Assembly (NCBI GenBank): GCA_026929865.2
Contig: CM049405.1
Location: 21,129,501 to 21,193,500 of the forward strand
Reading direction: 5' to 3'
Length of the DNA stretch: 64,000 nt
Origin: Hyperoplus lanceolatus
Taxonomy: Eukaryota > Chordata > Actinopteri > Uranoscopiformes > Ammodytidae
Shown: positions 38,697 to 50,065 of the stretch, piece by piece
Layout: each line of letters begins with the position of its first letter
Position numbering within the stretch: position 1 is the stretch's first letter
The notes under the pieces: model-generated
Told to the model about the DNA's origin: nothing
Seen by the model: the letters and a program-made list of their open reading frames with translations, nothing else
Databases searched by the model: none
Position numbers and translations under genes: made by a program

Positions 38697-40538
38697 ACAG
38701 TAGGGGAGAACGGGGGAATCTGAGGCATCGGGTAATGTGAGCCACCCCCTGTATCTAGGCAACGGAAAACATTTATGGTCATGTGAGATATATGTTTTTA
38801 AGCCCCTCTCATTTCCCCATGTCCCTGGAAGAGAGGGCCTCATGGTGCTGTGGTAAGCATGTTTTTTTTCACCAAAATAGGTATTTTGCATGTAAAAGTA
38901 AATTTTCTTGCTGTCAACTTAATCAACTGTTGTGCCAAAGCAAATGTATTCACGTAGAAAAACTTCTATCAAATGTGTTGATGAACTACCAACATATAAA
39001 AACCATGTGATGATATTAGCTAAAGATTAGCCTGAAATGCTAAGAGAGGTAGTTTTTTCTCAAATTGTGGTGGTGGGGGAAAGTGAGCCAAATGCTGTGA
39101 GACACTGTCTCACTTTCCCCCACCATGAGGCACAAGTTAAGTTTAGTCTTAAACATATTTTATTGTAATATTACATAACATGTGTTTTATTTTAATGTCA
39201 TACACATTGTCATACACATTGGCCATCATGCCAAGGAAATACGCCAGGAAGACGACCTGGGGCAACCACACGGAAAGAGCACCTTCTCATCTTTCCCTGT
39301 AACCTTCAGGGCTGGAATGTAGAGTAGGCCTAGTTGTAGAGTATGACAGACTGATGTTATAATCCAGTTGGGTCTTCTCCTGTGTTCTGAGTCCCAGGCT
39401 GTTCTCGCTGGTTCTGATTTTCCTATGCTTTGACCCCCAGACACAAGCTGGCTCTAAAGGCCAGGACACACCGGCCCGATAATCGCCGTCGTAGAGTCGG
39501 GAGGGGGCGGGGACACGAATCTGTTTGGTGTGTGCCGTGAAATCGGTCGTCGTAGATGTCGTCGGGCTTCTTTTGAGCCGACGACATCGGTGGCGGGCAG
39601 TCTTTCAGTTGGAGCAATTTGATTTGTGGAGGGCTAGCGAATCAATGAAGCCCGGAAGTGAGGCGGGTAGCACAAACAGCTAACAACAGTTAACCATCGT
39701 TTTAATGTGTTTGTTTGTTTGTTTCGTTCAGCGAGTACTCACATGCATCAACCCTTGTTGACTGCTCGACACCATGCTCGACACTCTCTGCTAAAAATGG
39801 TTCTCTTTATGGTCGATAAATATAAATACGTATTTATATCTATGTTTATGGTCTAGAGAGCCGTCCCATCATTTCCGGCTTCCGTATTTTTTCGGGCCAC
39901 AATACAGATTAGCGCCGCCTACTGTTATGGAGACATGGCAGTCTCCATTTTCGGGTAGTCGGACTGGTGTGTCCTGGCCTTAAGGGTCCTGTGTTCTGAC
40001 CCCCAGACTGTGTTCTAATCTAACTGGTTCTATCTTTCATTTGAATCTTATTAAAACATTTTGAAATATAATATGTTGTATTTGATTTTGTTCAGAGTTA
40101 CTTTCAAGTGTTTAGAAAATTGGCTTTGCTTAATTGACCAAAACCCATCATTCTTTTACTAGTCCGACATTAGTTCTGGAATGTGTGGCTAGCTTTCAGG
40201 ATTCTAACTGTTACAATATGTGTTGTTATGGTGGTTTCAGAGTGAAAAAAGTAAGTGGATCAGTTTACCCCCAGCTGGTTCACTTTACCCCCTTGATTTT
40301 TCTGGTCTGTCTCAGTTTACCCCACAGCTGGGGTAAAGTGAGCCACATGACAACTTTTTTTTAAAACAATCATATTTTCACTGCCCTTTGTCTTGAAAAA
40401 AATCTGCTAATGCCCATTTCTAGGAAACATCCTGAATTAATGGGAAATGTGTAAATTTGAGTGATAAATCATTTTAGCTTGCTTAGAGGGGAGCAAATGT
40501 AAAAAGTGGCTCAGATTACCCCGTTCTCCCCTACAGTA
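38697..40538. mobile_element. DNA transposon with 30-bp inverted ends, about 1.8 kb
   Basis: The left end, TACAGTAGGGGAGAACGGGG at 38697, and the inverse of the right end, TACTGTAGGGGAGAACGGGG, finishing at 40538, match except for one base and continue as (G/T)AATCTGAG. Inside are several GTGAGCCAC words and a local hairpin (39070-39125). No transposase frame survives, so it is a non-autonomous copy. A second transposon is nested inside it. The TA at each end is compatible with a Tc1/mariner-like target, which is not proven. Confidence 0.8.
39458..39980. mobile_element. PIF/Harbinger-like MITE with TAA target duplication
   Basis: The left end AGGCCAGGACACACCGGCCC and the inverse of the right end, AGGCCAGGACACACCAGTCC, are inverted repeats. 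TAA lies on both sides (39455-39457 and 39981-39983), the 3-bp duplication typical of PIF/Harbinger. The GC-rich interior holds GTCGTCGGGC and CCGACGACAT words. 523 bp, no transposase. It interrupts the surrounding 1.8-kb element and so inserted later. Confidence 0.85.
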
Positions 40539-41282
40539 ATATTTTTTTCTACTTTTTTTTACAAACCTTTTATCCCACTTGACCTCTTTACATACATATC
40601 AAATATTAATTCATTTGTAATTTCTTTTAACCCTTTACATGCAAGCTTATGTGATGACGTGAGCCATTTTTATTAAAAAAAAACACAATAATTGAAAAAT
40701 TTCTCATATAATAGCTGCAAAGTGAATTTTTTTGAGTGGGATAATTAGACTCTAGGATATGTTAATTATTTGCAATAAAACTGCTTTTGATACATGTTTA
40801 GTATTTTTGCAGTCACAGCGTAAAAAAAGTGCAAAAGGACAAAAACGTCCCCAAGAGCACCTAAGGGTTAAAGTGGGGCCCCCTGGCGGTCGGGGGGCCC
40901 TAAGCAACCGCTTAGTTCGCTCATGCCTTGGGCCGGCCCTGGATGACATGACAGGAGTGAGACAGCATAGAATACTCATCCTCCTCCCATTAGCTTCATA
41001 TGTGGTGTGTACCAAGATCGAAACGAATAACACTGGAATTGTACTCACTCCTACAATGGTATCTATAGTGAATCTGTAGGACCAGGTTTGTAGGATTTTT
41101 TTTTATCAATACCTGTACTTATTTTTATTAGCATTTTATCACAAAATGGCCTAACTATTCCTTTTCATGGATGCGGTATACTCTGTCACACCAGATCAGT
41201 GATTTTTCCAGACAGGGATTAGTTTGTCCAACAGCAAAGACTTCAATACTGAATTATTTGTCGCGGATTCATTGTGAGTGGA
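40539..41282. other. spacer and upstream region of type A copy 2
   Basis: Includes a GC-rich patch (40870-40950), with GGGGGCCCTAAGCAACCGCT and GGGCCGGCCCTGG, that recurs at 47715-47785 and, diverged, near 56230, and looks like the end of an hAT-like element. From about 41100 onward it matches the upstream region of the 35595 gene. Confidence 0.5.
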
Positions 41283-42227
41283 ATGGAAAACAGTTCTGTC
41301 TCTTTTCACTTTAACCTCACCATGTTTGTGAACATTGGACACTACCGCTATCCAGCCTTTGTCTTTTGCCTCTTGCTCTATGGCTTCATTATCTCTGCTA
41401 ATTTCGTCATAATACTGGTTATATATCGAGAAAGATCACTACATGAGCCCATGTATCTGTTTATTGCTCTACTATCTGTCAACTCTATATATGGTTCAAC
41501 AGGCTTTTTCCCCAGATTCCTTATGGACCTCCTGTCGAATACTCATATGATCTCCCGTGCTGCTTGTTTTACTCAGATCTATGTTATTTACACGTATGCT
41601 TCCAATGAAATGACCATTCTTTGCATTATGTCTTTTGATAGATATGTCGCCGTTTGTCATCCTTTACACTACCACGGTAAGATGACCTCTAAAACTGTTT
41701 TAAATTTAGCAGGATTGGCTTTGGGTGTTCCCGCATTGGTTCTTTCAGCCATCATTTCTTTGTCTGCCAGGCTTCCTTTATGTAGCAATGATATACGGAA
41801 AGTGTTCTGTGCCAACTGGAGTGTCGTAAAATTGTCATGTGTTGCCACTGTTGTGAACAATATTATAGGTATGATTTTGACCATAGTTACAGCTTTTCTT
41901 CCTCTTATTTTTGTCCTGTACACATATTTGCGAATTTTTGTTGTTTGCCGGAGGAGCTCAGCAGAGTTCAAAGGGAAAGTATTACAGAGTTGTCTGCCAC
42001 ACATGATCACATTTGTGATTTTTTCTATAACAGCATTTTGTGATATTGCCTTGAGCCGGTATGATCTTGAAGAGATAAATCCACATCTGGCTGTTATTCT
42101 GTCACTTGAGTTTGTTGTCATTCCTCCAGTTTTGAATCCTCTCGTATATGGCCTGAAGTTACCAGAAATTAGAAAGCACATTTTAAGGATGTTACTGTGG
42201 CATAATCTCTTAAAAATGAGCAGTTAG
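41283..42227 (+). CDS. odorant receptor, type A copy 2, intact
   Basis: A 314-residue OR. I start it at the ATG at 41283 (MENSSVSFHFNLT). The frame extends three codons upstream but opens there with GTG, and the paralogues all begin at this ATG. The usual OR signs are present: N3 and N11 glycosylation sites, LHEPMY, TM3 cysteine, TM6 LQSCLPHMITF and TM7 LNPLVYGLKLPEIR. One change stands out: MSYDRYVAVC reads MSFDRYVAVC. Tyr to Phe is mild and the gene is otherwise complete. It is followed about 1.5 kb later by a broken type B gene, the same order as at 48041. Confidence 0.94.
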   Translation: MENSSVSFHFNLTMFVNIGHYRYPAFVFCLLLYGFIISANFVIILVIYRERSLHEPMYLFIALLSVNSIYGSTGFFPRFLMDLLSNTHMISRAACFTQIYVIYTYASNEMTILCIMSFDRYVAVCHPLHYHGKMTSKTVLNLAGLALGVPALVLSAIISLSARLPLCSNDIRKVFCANWSVVKLSCVATVVNNIIGMILTIVTAFLPLIFVLYTYLRIFVVCRRSSAEFKGKVLQSCLPHMITFVIFSITAFCDIALSRYDLEEINPHLAVILSLEFVVIPPVLNPLVYGLKLPEIRKHILRMLLWHNLLKMSS

Positions 42228-43751
42228 AACCACACCATAGCATTTTGTTTATCAATGTAATTTCATAAACACAGACTGTGAGAAGATGATAGTCGACAGG
42301 AACAGTGTGTTAATGCCAGGAAAAATAATCTGGCATTTTGATTAACTGTCACAATAAAGCTTGATGATTACATGATAAACTGAACAAATTTCTGTGTCTG
42401 CTACAGTTAGGCAACTGATAGTCTCGCAAAGCCGAGTGTGGAGAGAGACGGCTCTGCCCACTTAGATGAGAGGAAGAGTTTCCCGAAAATCTACATGGTT
42501 TTTTGTGATTGTGTCAGGTTGCTCTATAGCAGTTTTTAACAAGAAATTAAGACCAGAAAAGTAGTACAATAGGAGATCTTTCATTCATAATTTTCAATTA
42601 AGCATTTTTCTCATATTTGTGCATGAATATGCAGCAAAATCTTTGCAGAATTTCCTCTCTGCATTTATGTATCGTTTAATTCAATTTGACAGTAAATGTG
42701 TTTGTGATTGGTGTATGATAACAGTGCCAGGTAAGAAAAGAGGAATAGGCAGGCTCTTACATAACTTCTGTAAGGACAAGAGGTCAGAGCCTCTGCTCCA
42801 GTGTTAAGTTAAATTTTAGTCACACAATAAGAGTCAGTGGAGTTCCTATGGTTCCTACACCTTTCTGAAGTTTTCAACTGTTTCCGTCATGTTGTGACTG
42901 TCCAGTGACTGAGTGGTTGAGGTTTCCCAAGGAATATTTACAACCGTATGTGATGAGTAATTTGTTGTCCCAAACTCACAGTTTAACCAGCTGAACATGG
43001 AGCAAACAGCTAGACTTTTACATGACTGAATGAACAAAGGGACATTATTAATTAATTTACATCTGTGCACAGTGCACTGAACAATAGCAAGGTATTGGAC
43101 TGCCCTTATTCACCCAATGGAGTATTCAACAAAAGACAAGCTTGAAGCCTGGTCTGATCTGATGGTTTTTCATTGGCCTACTTGTTGCAGCCTAACCTTC
43201 CTATTTCTAGCAAATTTTAAACTGAAATTAAAGGCAGGTTGTTCGATTTCTCTTCAATGCAAAGTTATTACATCATTAGTTATGCCAAATGTCCTCTAAG
43301 TCAATTTATTGTACATTTCTGTAATATGTTCCAGACATACAGATTAATAGAAATTAAGTTTCTCTCCGACCCACGCTGCATTAAGTACAAAAGAATAAAA
43401 TTAGATAAGATGAAATAAGTAAAATTTACAATAAATAGTGCCAAAGGTATAAGGCAAAACCATCGGTATAAAAAGCATAAAAATAAATTGACATGTGGAA
43501 TAAGGAATTTCCTGGATGTATGCAGATGCAGGTCTTTAAACATCACATTAATCAGAATAAACATTGATGGCAAATTACTTGAAAAAAACTGTTATTGTAT
43601 TCCAAGTCACTGATTGGATTGTTTGAAATCCCAAGTCCACCACATCATTATCTGTGACTGGCGTGAAGGGATATAAACTGATGTCACAATGCCAGTTGAA
43701 TGCTAAGGGCTGATGTTTTTTAAGGTTTCTATTTATGATAGAGAAAACTGT
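42228..43751. other. duplicated spacer between type A and type B ORs
   Basis: The part 42619-43640 is repeated at 45265-46260 with small indels (shared words CTTTGCAGAATTTCCTCTCT, AGCAAACAGCTAGACTTTTA and GAATAAACATTGA). The part 42230-42400 is repeated after the 48041 gene. There are no genes, and this duplication is part of the evidence for block copying. Confidence 0.7.
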
Positions 43752-44677
43752 ATGCCGGATAATGTTTCAGCAGTTATTTTGTTTACACTGTCAGGAATAA
43801 GTGGGACATCCAACTATAGAGTCACTCTCTTTGCTCTCAGTTTACTATGTTATGGTGTGATATAGCTGGTAAATGTGACCATTATTGCGATAACGATTGT
43901 GGATAAAAACCTTCATGAACCAATGTACATCTTCCTCTGCAATCTGTGCATCAATGGACTTTATGGGACAACAGGCTTTTACCCAAAATTCCTCAAGGAT
44001 CTTCTGTCTACCGCTCATGTGATCTCTTATGCTGGATTCCTTTTACAGGGTTTTGTATTGCACTCTTCAGCTTGTGCAGACTTCTCTATTCTTGCCTTGA
44101 TGTCATATGACAGATATGTGGCTATATGTCGCCCTTTGCAGTACCACGCTGTGATGACTACACAAAGGATTTGTGTGTTCATATTTTTTGCTTGGCTTCT
44201 TCCCTTTTTCCTGTTGTTCATTAGCACAATAACAACATCAATGTTGATATTATGTGGTTCCCACATACCAAATATTTACTGTGTTAATTTCTTGGTCGGT
44301 AGACTAGCTTGCTCTGCCTCCCTAGCAAACATTATTGCTCCAGCTTTCAATTATACTTTTTATTTCGGCCATGCTATTTTTGTTGTTTGGTCTTATGTAC
44401 ATGTGATCAGAACATGCCTTACATCCAGAGAGAACAGAAAAAAGTTTATGCAGACATGTTTGCCACATATTCCTGTTTGATTATTGTTGTTGTATCTTTG
44501 CTTTTTGATTTGTTGTACATGCGATTTGGATCAGCAGAGTTATCACCAGGTGCTCTGAATTTTATGTCGATAGAATTTCTTGTTATTCCTCCGATCATCA
44601 ATCCCCTCATATATGGTTTCAAACTGACACAAATAAGAAACAGAGTTATACAGGTGTTTTGTGTTAAACACCTCTAG
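43752..44677 (+). pseudogene. OR type B pseudogene: early stop plus frameshift
   Basis: Starts at an ATG (MPDNVSAVILFTLSG...) homologous to the intact type B OR at 28768. Codon 38 is TAG (43863-43865) where the sister fragment at 46301 reads TGG. The frame then runs well through NLHEPMYIFLCNL, MSYDRYVAICRP and KKFMQTCLPH. Near 44468-44475 the frame shifts, so the original frame ends at TGA 44478-44480, while the TM6-TM7 part (LIIVVVSLLFDLLY, INPLIYGFKLTQIR) continues in another frame to 44677. Two independent disablements make a sequencing error unlikely. Most of the protein is otherwise preserved, so inactivation is fairly recent. Confidence 0.92.
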
Positions 44678-44915
44678 ACTGGGGGGAAATGTCCTTCTGT
44701 GGGTAGAACTAGCAATGTTTTATCAGTAGAAAAAGGTTGGATGGTCTACTACATCATGTTCTGCCCAAGCTCTTTAGTGCATTAGTGCAAAGAACACTGC
44801 TGATATTAAAGAAGCAAAATGTAGGTAGAATGGCCTAAAGGAAAGGTGGGTGGAGGGTGGGTACCGGACAGGAGTGTGTTAGTTGTAAAACTAGCACTGG
44901 TATTACGTCTACGGT
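44678..44915. other. type B downstream flank
   Basis: Matches 50720-50815 after the 50066 pseudogene (for example AGACTGGGGG(G/T)AAATGTCC). No gene. Confidence 0.6.
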
Positions 44916-45085
44916 GCCCACCATCTCTACCATTATGTCCTTGAGCAAGACACTTAACCCCAAAACTGCTCCAGGGGTGCTGTACTATGGCTGACCCTGC
45001 TCTCTGACCCCTTCTGACGTGTGGTAGATTGAGAGAGGATATGCGAAAAAATACTAATTTCAATGTAACCAACAATTGACTAATA
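44916..45085 (+). mobile_element. SINE fragment, 5' truncated
   Basis: Contains TTGAGCAAGACACTTAACCC, a shared central module of fish SINEs (compare 27618), and ends in GTGACTTCAA. The tRNA-like head is missing or degraded. Confidence 0.55.
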
Positions 45086-46300
45086 AAGTGACTTCAAATG
45101 TTTGTAGTATAGTTATCTTTCTCAATATTTACTCAAATTGACATTAATGTTTTTCATAATCAAAATAAATTATATTTAGCATAATGTCTAATAAATATTT
45201 TCACCTCAGTATATGTATCTGTGTCTTATCTGATAAAAAGAGTGTCATGTTTTTGTGTGTGTGCAGCAAAATCTTTGCAGAATTTCCTCTCTGCATGTAT
45301 GTATTGTTAAATTCAATTTGACAGTAAATGTGTTTGTGATTTGTATAATAACAGTTAACAGTGTTAAGTTCAGTTTTAGTCACACAATGAATACATAAAA
45401 GTCAGTGGAGTTGCTATGGTTCCTACACCTTTCTGAAGTTTTCCACAGTTTCCGTCATGTTATGACTGCCCAGTGGCTGAGTGGACTGGTAACAGTTGAT
45501 CAAATATTTCATTTTGAGGTTTCCCAAGGAATATTTACAACCATAATGTGATGAGTAATTTGCTGTCCCAAACTCACAGTTTAACCAGCTGAACATGGAG
45601 CAAACAGCTAGACTTTTACATGACTGAATGAACAAAGGGACATCATTAATTAAAGTGTATCTGTGCACAGTGCACTGAAAAATAGCAAGGTATTGGACTG
45701 ACCTTAGTCACCCAATGGAGTTTTCAACAAAAGACAAGCTTGAAGCCTGGTCTGATCTGATGTTTTTTTCATTGGCCTACTTGTTGCAGCCTAACCTTCC
45801 TATTTCCAGCAAACTTTAAACTGAAATTAAAGGCAGGTTATTTGATTTCTCTTCAATGCAAAGTTATTACATCATTAGTTATGCCAAATATCCTCAAAGA
45901 CAAAGTCAATTTATTGTAAATTTCTGCACTATGTGCCAGACATACAGAGGAATCGAAATTAAGTTTATTTTCGACCCAGGCTGCAAAAAGTTAAAAAAAA
46001 AAAAATTAGATAAGATAAAATAAAATAAGTAAAAATTTATTTAAATAGGGTAAAACGTATAAGGCAACACCAAACATTATGAAAAACATGTAATACAAAT
46101 TGAAATGTGTAGTATGAGGAATATCCTGGATGTATGCAGATGCAGGTCACGTAATCACATTAATCAGAATAAACATTGACGGCAAATTACTTAAAAAACT
46201 CATTATCTGTGACTGGCAAGAAGGGATATATACCGATGTCACAATGACAGTTGAGGGTGGAGGGCTGATGGTTTTTTCAGATTTCTATTTATGATAGAGA
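45086..46300. other. second copy of the A-B spacer
   Basis: Copy of 42619-43640 that lacks the preceding type A gene. The boundaries of the copied block are near 45265 and 46300. No gene. Confidence 0.65.
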
Positions 46301-46569
46301 AACCTGTATGCATTTCATTATAATGTTTCAGCAGTTATTATGTTTACACTGTTTACACTCCATCTATAGAGTCACTCTCTTTGCTCTCAGTTTACTGTGT
46401 TACGGTGTGATTTGGGTGGTAATAAATTACTCAAGGATCTTCTGTCTACCGCTCATGTGATCTGTTATTCTGGATATATGTGCAGGATTTTGTAATGCAC
46501 TCTTCAGCTTGTGCAGACTTCTTTATTCTTGCTCTGATGTCGTATGACAGATATGTGGCTATATGTGCA
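46301..46569 (+). pseudogene. OR type B fragment, deleted and truncated
   Basis: Three pieces of a type B OR are recognisable. These are the N-terminal part (GTTTCAGCAGTTATTATGTT... to TTTGGGTGGTAA), then, after loss of the TM1-TM2 segment, KLLKDLLSTAHV-like sequence, then HSSACADFFILALMSYDRYV. Homology ends abruptly after the DRY motif at about 46569, where unrelated GC-rich repeat sequence begins. TM4-TM7 are absent. Confidence 0.85.
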
Positions 46570-46830
46570 CGGCTGGGCCTTGTGGCAGATCCGGCCACTG
46601 GATACTCGCAAATAGGCCACCCTTCTGGACCTGGCTCCAGAAGGGGGGCCCCAGGCGGGGTCTCTCCTCTTCTATATTGCCTTTTTGAACCATTCTTATT
46701 TGGGCCCCTCATCTGAGACCACTTTGCCTTGGGAGACCCTACTAGGCGCACTAGGCTCCAGACAATACAGCCCTCATGTTCATATGGACACACAAACCTC
46801 TCCACCACGATAAGATGATGGTTTCCGGAG
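46570..46830 (+). repeat. dispersed GC-rich repeat, unidentified
   Basis: Begins at the break in the OR fragment. Words such as GGACCTGGCTCCAGAAGGGG, CCACTTTGCCTTGGGAGACC and CACACAAACCTCTCCACCAC look like a common fish repeat that I know by sight but cannot name. It is probably a retroelement part whose insertion or recombination truncated the OR. Confidence 0.5.
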
Positions 46831-48040
46831 AGAAGTCAGGAGGTCGCCGAAACGATTACAATTCCTGTTAGACCATTAATATCTGTGCCAAATTGAATGG
46901 CAATCTAGCCAATAGAGATGCTATTCCAGTGTGGAGCGCAGTAGGGGACTGACCACATTAGAAAAACATGTAATTACATGACCAGAGTCAGACAGCATAA
47001 AATACTCGTCCTCCTCCCATTAGCTTCATTTGTGCTGCCGACCACGGATAATCCGTGATCCGTTGCACCACTAATTATCTCCATCAGTTTGTTGACACAC
47101 ATTAACGTCATTAGCATCGCTGCTGGCTTTTTCTTTTTCTGTGACCCTTTTTCATATATTCGCTTCATTCTCGGTTTATCTCTTCTTTCTCTTCCTGCTA
47201 TTTACTGTTTTGGATTTTACGCTGTGAACATGTAGCATCATAAGCGCTATGAGTGTGATGTAACATGGAATAGTCCATGTAGTGCAGACTGAAGGGGGTT
47301 GCACTGTTGGCAGAAACACCATCAAAACATGAGTAATTAGACATCCCGATGCTACTATTGTGAAGATATTTTTATAAAAACAATAAATATGGGGCCAAAA
47401 TATAAAGAGGGCGTTTGGGGGCCCCAGAAGGCCTTATAGGGCCCGGGGCTCCAGGCAAATGCCTGGTTTGCCTCATAGTACGGCCCGCCTCTGGACGTGC
47501 CGGTGATATACCATACCATTGTTGATCTCTGACACACTGTGCATGGACTTGAACATGACATGAAAAGTTAACCTCAGATTACCTCCCAGATGAACTGATT
47601 CAATTATTAGGCTTATTAACTATCCAGACCAAAACAATTTATTCCTTTTTTTGCATAATATGATGTGTATATCAAACACACAAAAAACTATATGCATATT
47701 TTTGTATTATTTAGGGGGGGGGGGGTCTGGCGGTCGGGGGGCCCTAAGCAATCACTTAGTTCATCATGCCTCGGACCGGCCCTGAATGACATCACCAGAG
47801 TAAGACAGGATGAAATACTCCTCCTCCTCCTCCCATTAGCTTCATTTGTGGTGTGTCTATGGATTATACCAAGATTTAAATGAATAACACCTGAATAGTA
47901 CTCACTCCTACAATGGTATCTATAGTGCATCTGTGGGACTAAGTTTAAGATTTCTTTTACCAATACCTGTACTTGATTTGCTTAGCATTGTATCACAAAA
48001 CAGCCTAAATATTCCTTTTCATAGATTCAGTGCGAGTTAA
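46831..48040. other. repeat-rich spacer upstream of type A copy 3
   Basis: Includes hAT-like end sequences (47400-47495 and 47715-47785) and a block shared with 40880-41090 (CTCCCATTAGCTTCAT, GTACTCACTCCTACAATGGT). Only about 60 bases of the conserved type A upstream region remain before the gene. Confidence 0.5.
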
Positions 48041-48985
48041 ATGGAAAACAGTTCTGTCTCTTTTCTCTTTAACCTCACCATGTTTGTGAACATTGGACAC
48101 TACCGCTATCCAGCCTTTGTTTTTTGCCTCTTGCTCTATGGCTTCATTATCTCTGCTAATTTCGTCATAATAATGGTTATATATCGAGAAAGATCACTAC
48201 ATGAGCCCATGTATCTGTTTATTGCTCTACTATCTTTCAACTCTATGTGTGGTTCAACAGGCTTTTTCCCCAGATTCCTTATGGACCTCCTGTCGAATAC
48301 TCATATGATCTCCCGTGCTGCTTGTTTAAGTCAGATCTATGTTATTTACTTATATGGTTCCAATGAAATGAGCATTCTTGGCATTATGTCTTATGATAGA
48401 TATGTCGCTGTTTGTCATCCTTTACACTACCACGGTAAGATGACCTCTAACACTGTTTTAAAGTTAGCAGGATTGGCTTTGAGTGTTCCAGTCTTTTTTA
48501 TTTCAGCATGCTTGTATTTGTCTGCCAGGCTTCCTTTATGTGGCAATGCTATACAAAAAGTGTTCTGTGCCAACTGGAGTGTCGTAAAATTGTCATGTGT
48601 TGTCACTGTTTTGAACAATATTGTAGGTATGCTTGTGACCATAGTTACAATTTGCCTCCCCCTTATTTTTGTCCTGTACACATATTTGCGAATTTTTGTT
48701 GTTTGCCGGAGGAGCTCAGCAGAGTTCAAAGGGAAAGTATTACAGAGTTGTCTGCCACACATGATCACATTTGTGACTTATTCCATTGTATTATTTTGTG
48801 ATGTTGCCTTGAGCCGGTATGATCTTGAAAAGATAAATCCATATGTGGCTGTTATTCTGTCACTGGAGTTTGTTGTTATCCCCCCAGTTTTAAATCCTCT
48901 CGTATATGGCCTTAAATTACCAGAAATTAGAAAACACATTTTAAGGATGTTACTGTGGCAGAATCTCTTAAAAATGAGCAGTTAG
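48041..48985 (+). CDS. odorant receptor, type A copy 3, intact
   Basis: A 314-residue OR nearly identical to the genes at 35595 and 41283 in the first 94 residues and last 100. It differs most in TM3-TM5: AACLSQIYVIYLYGSNEMS in place of AACFTQIYVIYTYAS..., and VPVFFISACLYLSARLPLC in TM4. All OR motifs are present (N3 and N11 glycosylation sites, LHEPMY, MSYDRYVAVC, TM6 LQSCLPHMITF, TM7 LNPLVYGLKLPEIR). About 95 bases of the leader found before the other two genes are missing directly upstream of this ATG, which may affect expression. Ligand unknown. Confidence 0.94.
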   Translation: MENSSVSFLFNLTMFVNIGHYRYPAFVFCLLLYGFIISANFVIIMVIYRERSLHEPMYLFIALLSFNSMCGSTGFFPRFLMDLLSNTHMISRAACLSQIYVIYLYGSNEMSILGIMSYDRYVAVCHPLHYHGKMTSNTVLKLAGLALSVPVFFISACLYLSARLPLCGNAIQKVFCANWSVVKLSCVVTVLNNIVGMLVTIVTICLPLIFVLYTYLRIFVVCRRSSAEFKGKVLQSCLPHMITFVTYSIVLFCDVALSRYDLEKINPYVAVILSLEFVVIPPVLNPLVYGLKLPEIRKHILRMLLWQNLLKMSS

Positions 48986-49476
48986 AACCACACCATAGCA
49001 TTCTGTATGAATGTAATTTCATAAACACAGACTGTGAGAAGATGTTAGTCGACAGGAACAGTGTGTTAATGCCAGGAAAAATTATCTGAAATTTTGATTA
49101 ACTGTCACAATAAAGCTCGATGATTACATGATAAACTGAACATGCCATTTCACATTTTTGTCACGTACAAATTTCTGTGTCTGCTACAGTTAGGCAACTG
49201 ATATTATTATATGATGGAAAAATGTTGATTATGCTTGAGAAACAACAAATGCAAACACTACTATGACTTAATTTCTTTGTACCTAACACATATTTTCATT
49301 TTATTTTAAGTGCTCTCATTTTAACTCAACTAAGTGTTGGACATAAAAGTTTTGATTAATAAAAAAACAGAACAACACACAACCTGGTTGTGTAATAGCA
49401 TTCATTTGTAAGGGAAGATCTTTGTTTACAAACTGTACATAGGCCTACATTGATTTATATAATGTGTTAGTTATGT

Positions 49477-49553
<77 letters not shown>

Positions 49554-50065
49554 ATATAAGATATAAGCTCATAGTTCAGTTTAAATAAATTGGCTATCAC
49601 AGTGACTATGTTGAGTTGATATTGAAATTATATTGATATCAATTAAAAAAACAAATTATTTTAAATATACAGACCCTAATACTGAGTATGTGCTGATATG
49701 TGATCTCAGGTGTTGTGCATCACACATCACCGGCCACAATGCCTTGAGTATCATGTTGCGTGTGGCCCATAGAAAATGAAAAGGGCTGAACTTTGCCTTG
49801 CATCATGTACAGGTCTCCTTCCTGAGCAAATGGAGTCATTCACTGGGTTGGATTTTTTTGTATTTGGACAGCGTTACTGGAGCTATGTTAAACAGCAACA
49901 AGTAGCAGCATCCCCAACCAAAAGCATTTACCTCAGTGTGACTAGTCAGTGGATCAAAGCACTCATGCATTGATTGAAATAAAGTTGAGGAAAAAGGGAG
50001 AATGAGGTCACTTTTGTGAGGAAAATGGGTAATTTACAATGTTTTTAAGGTGCAGTCATGCCAAC
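48986..50065. other. type A downstream flank and spacer
   Basis: 48990-49150 repeats 42230-42400. The rest, apart from the AT repeat, shows no gene; the frame 49776-49973 is unsupported. Confidence 0.55.
49481..49550. repeat. (AT)n microsatellite, 70 bp
   Basis: Pure AT repeat, self-complementary and able to form a cruciform. Confidence 0.98.

Noticed and set aside
41274-41282. Three extra codons at the start of the type A copy 2 OR
   Set aside because: They begin with GTG, and the paralogues start at the ATG at 41283.
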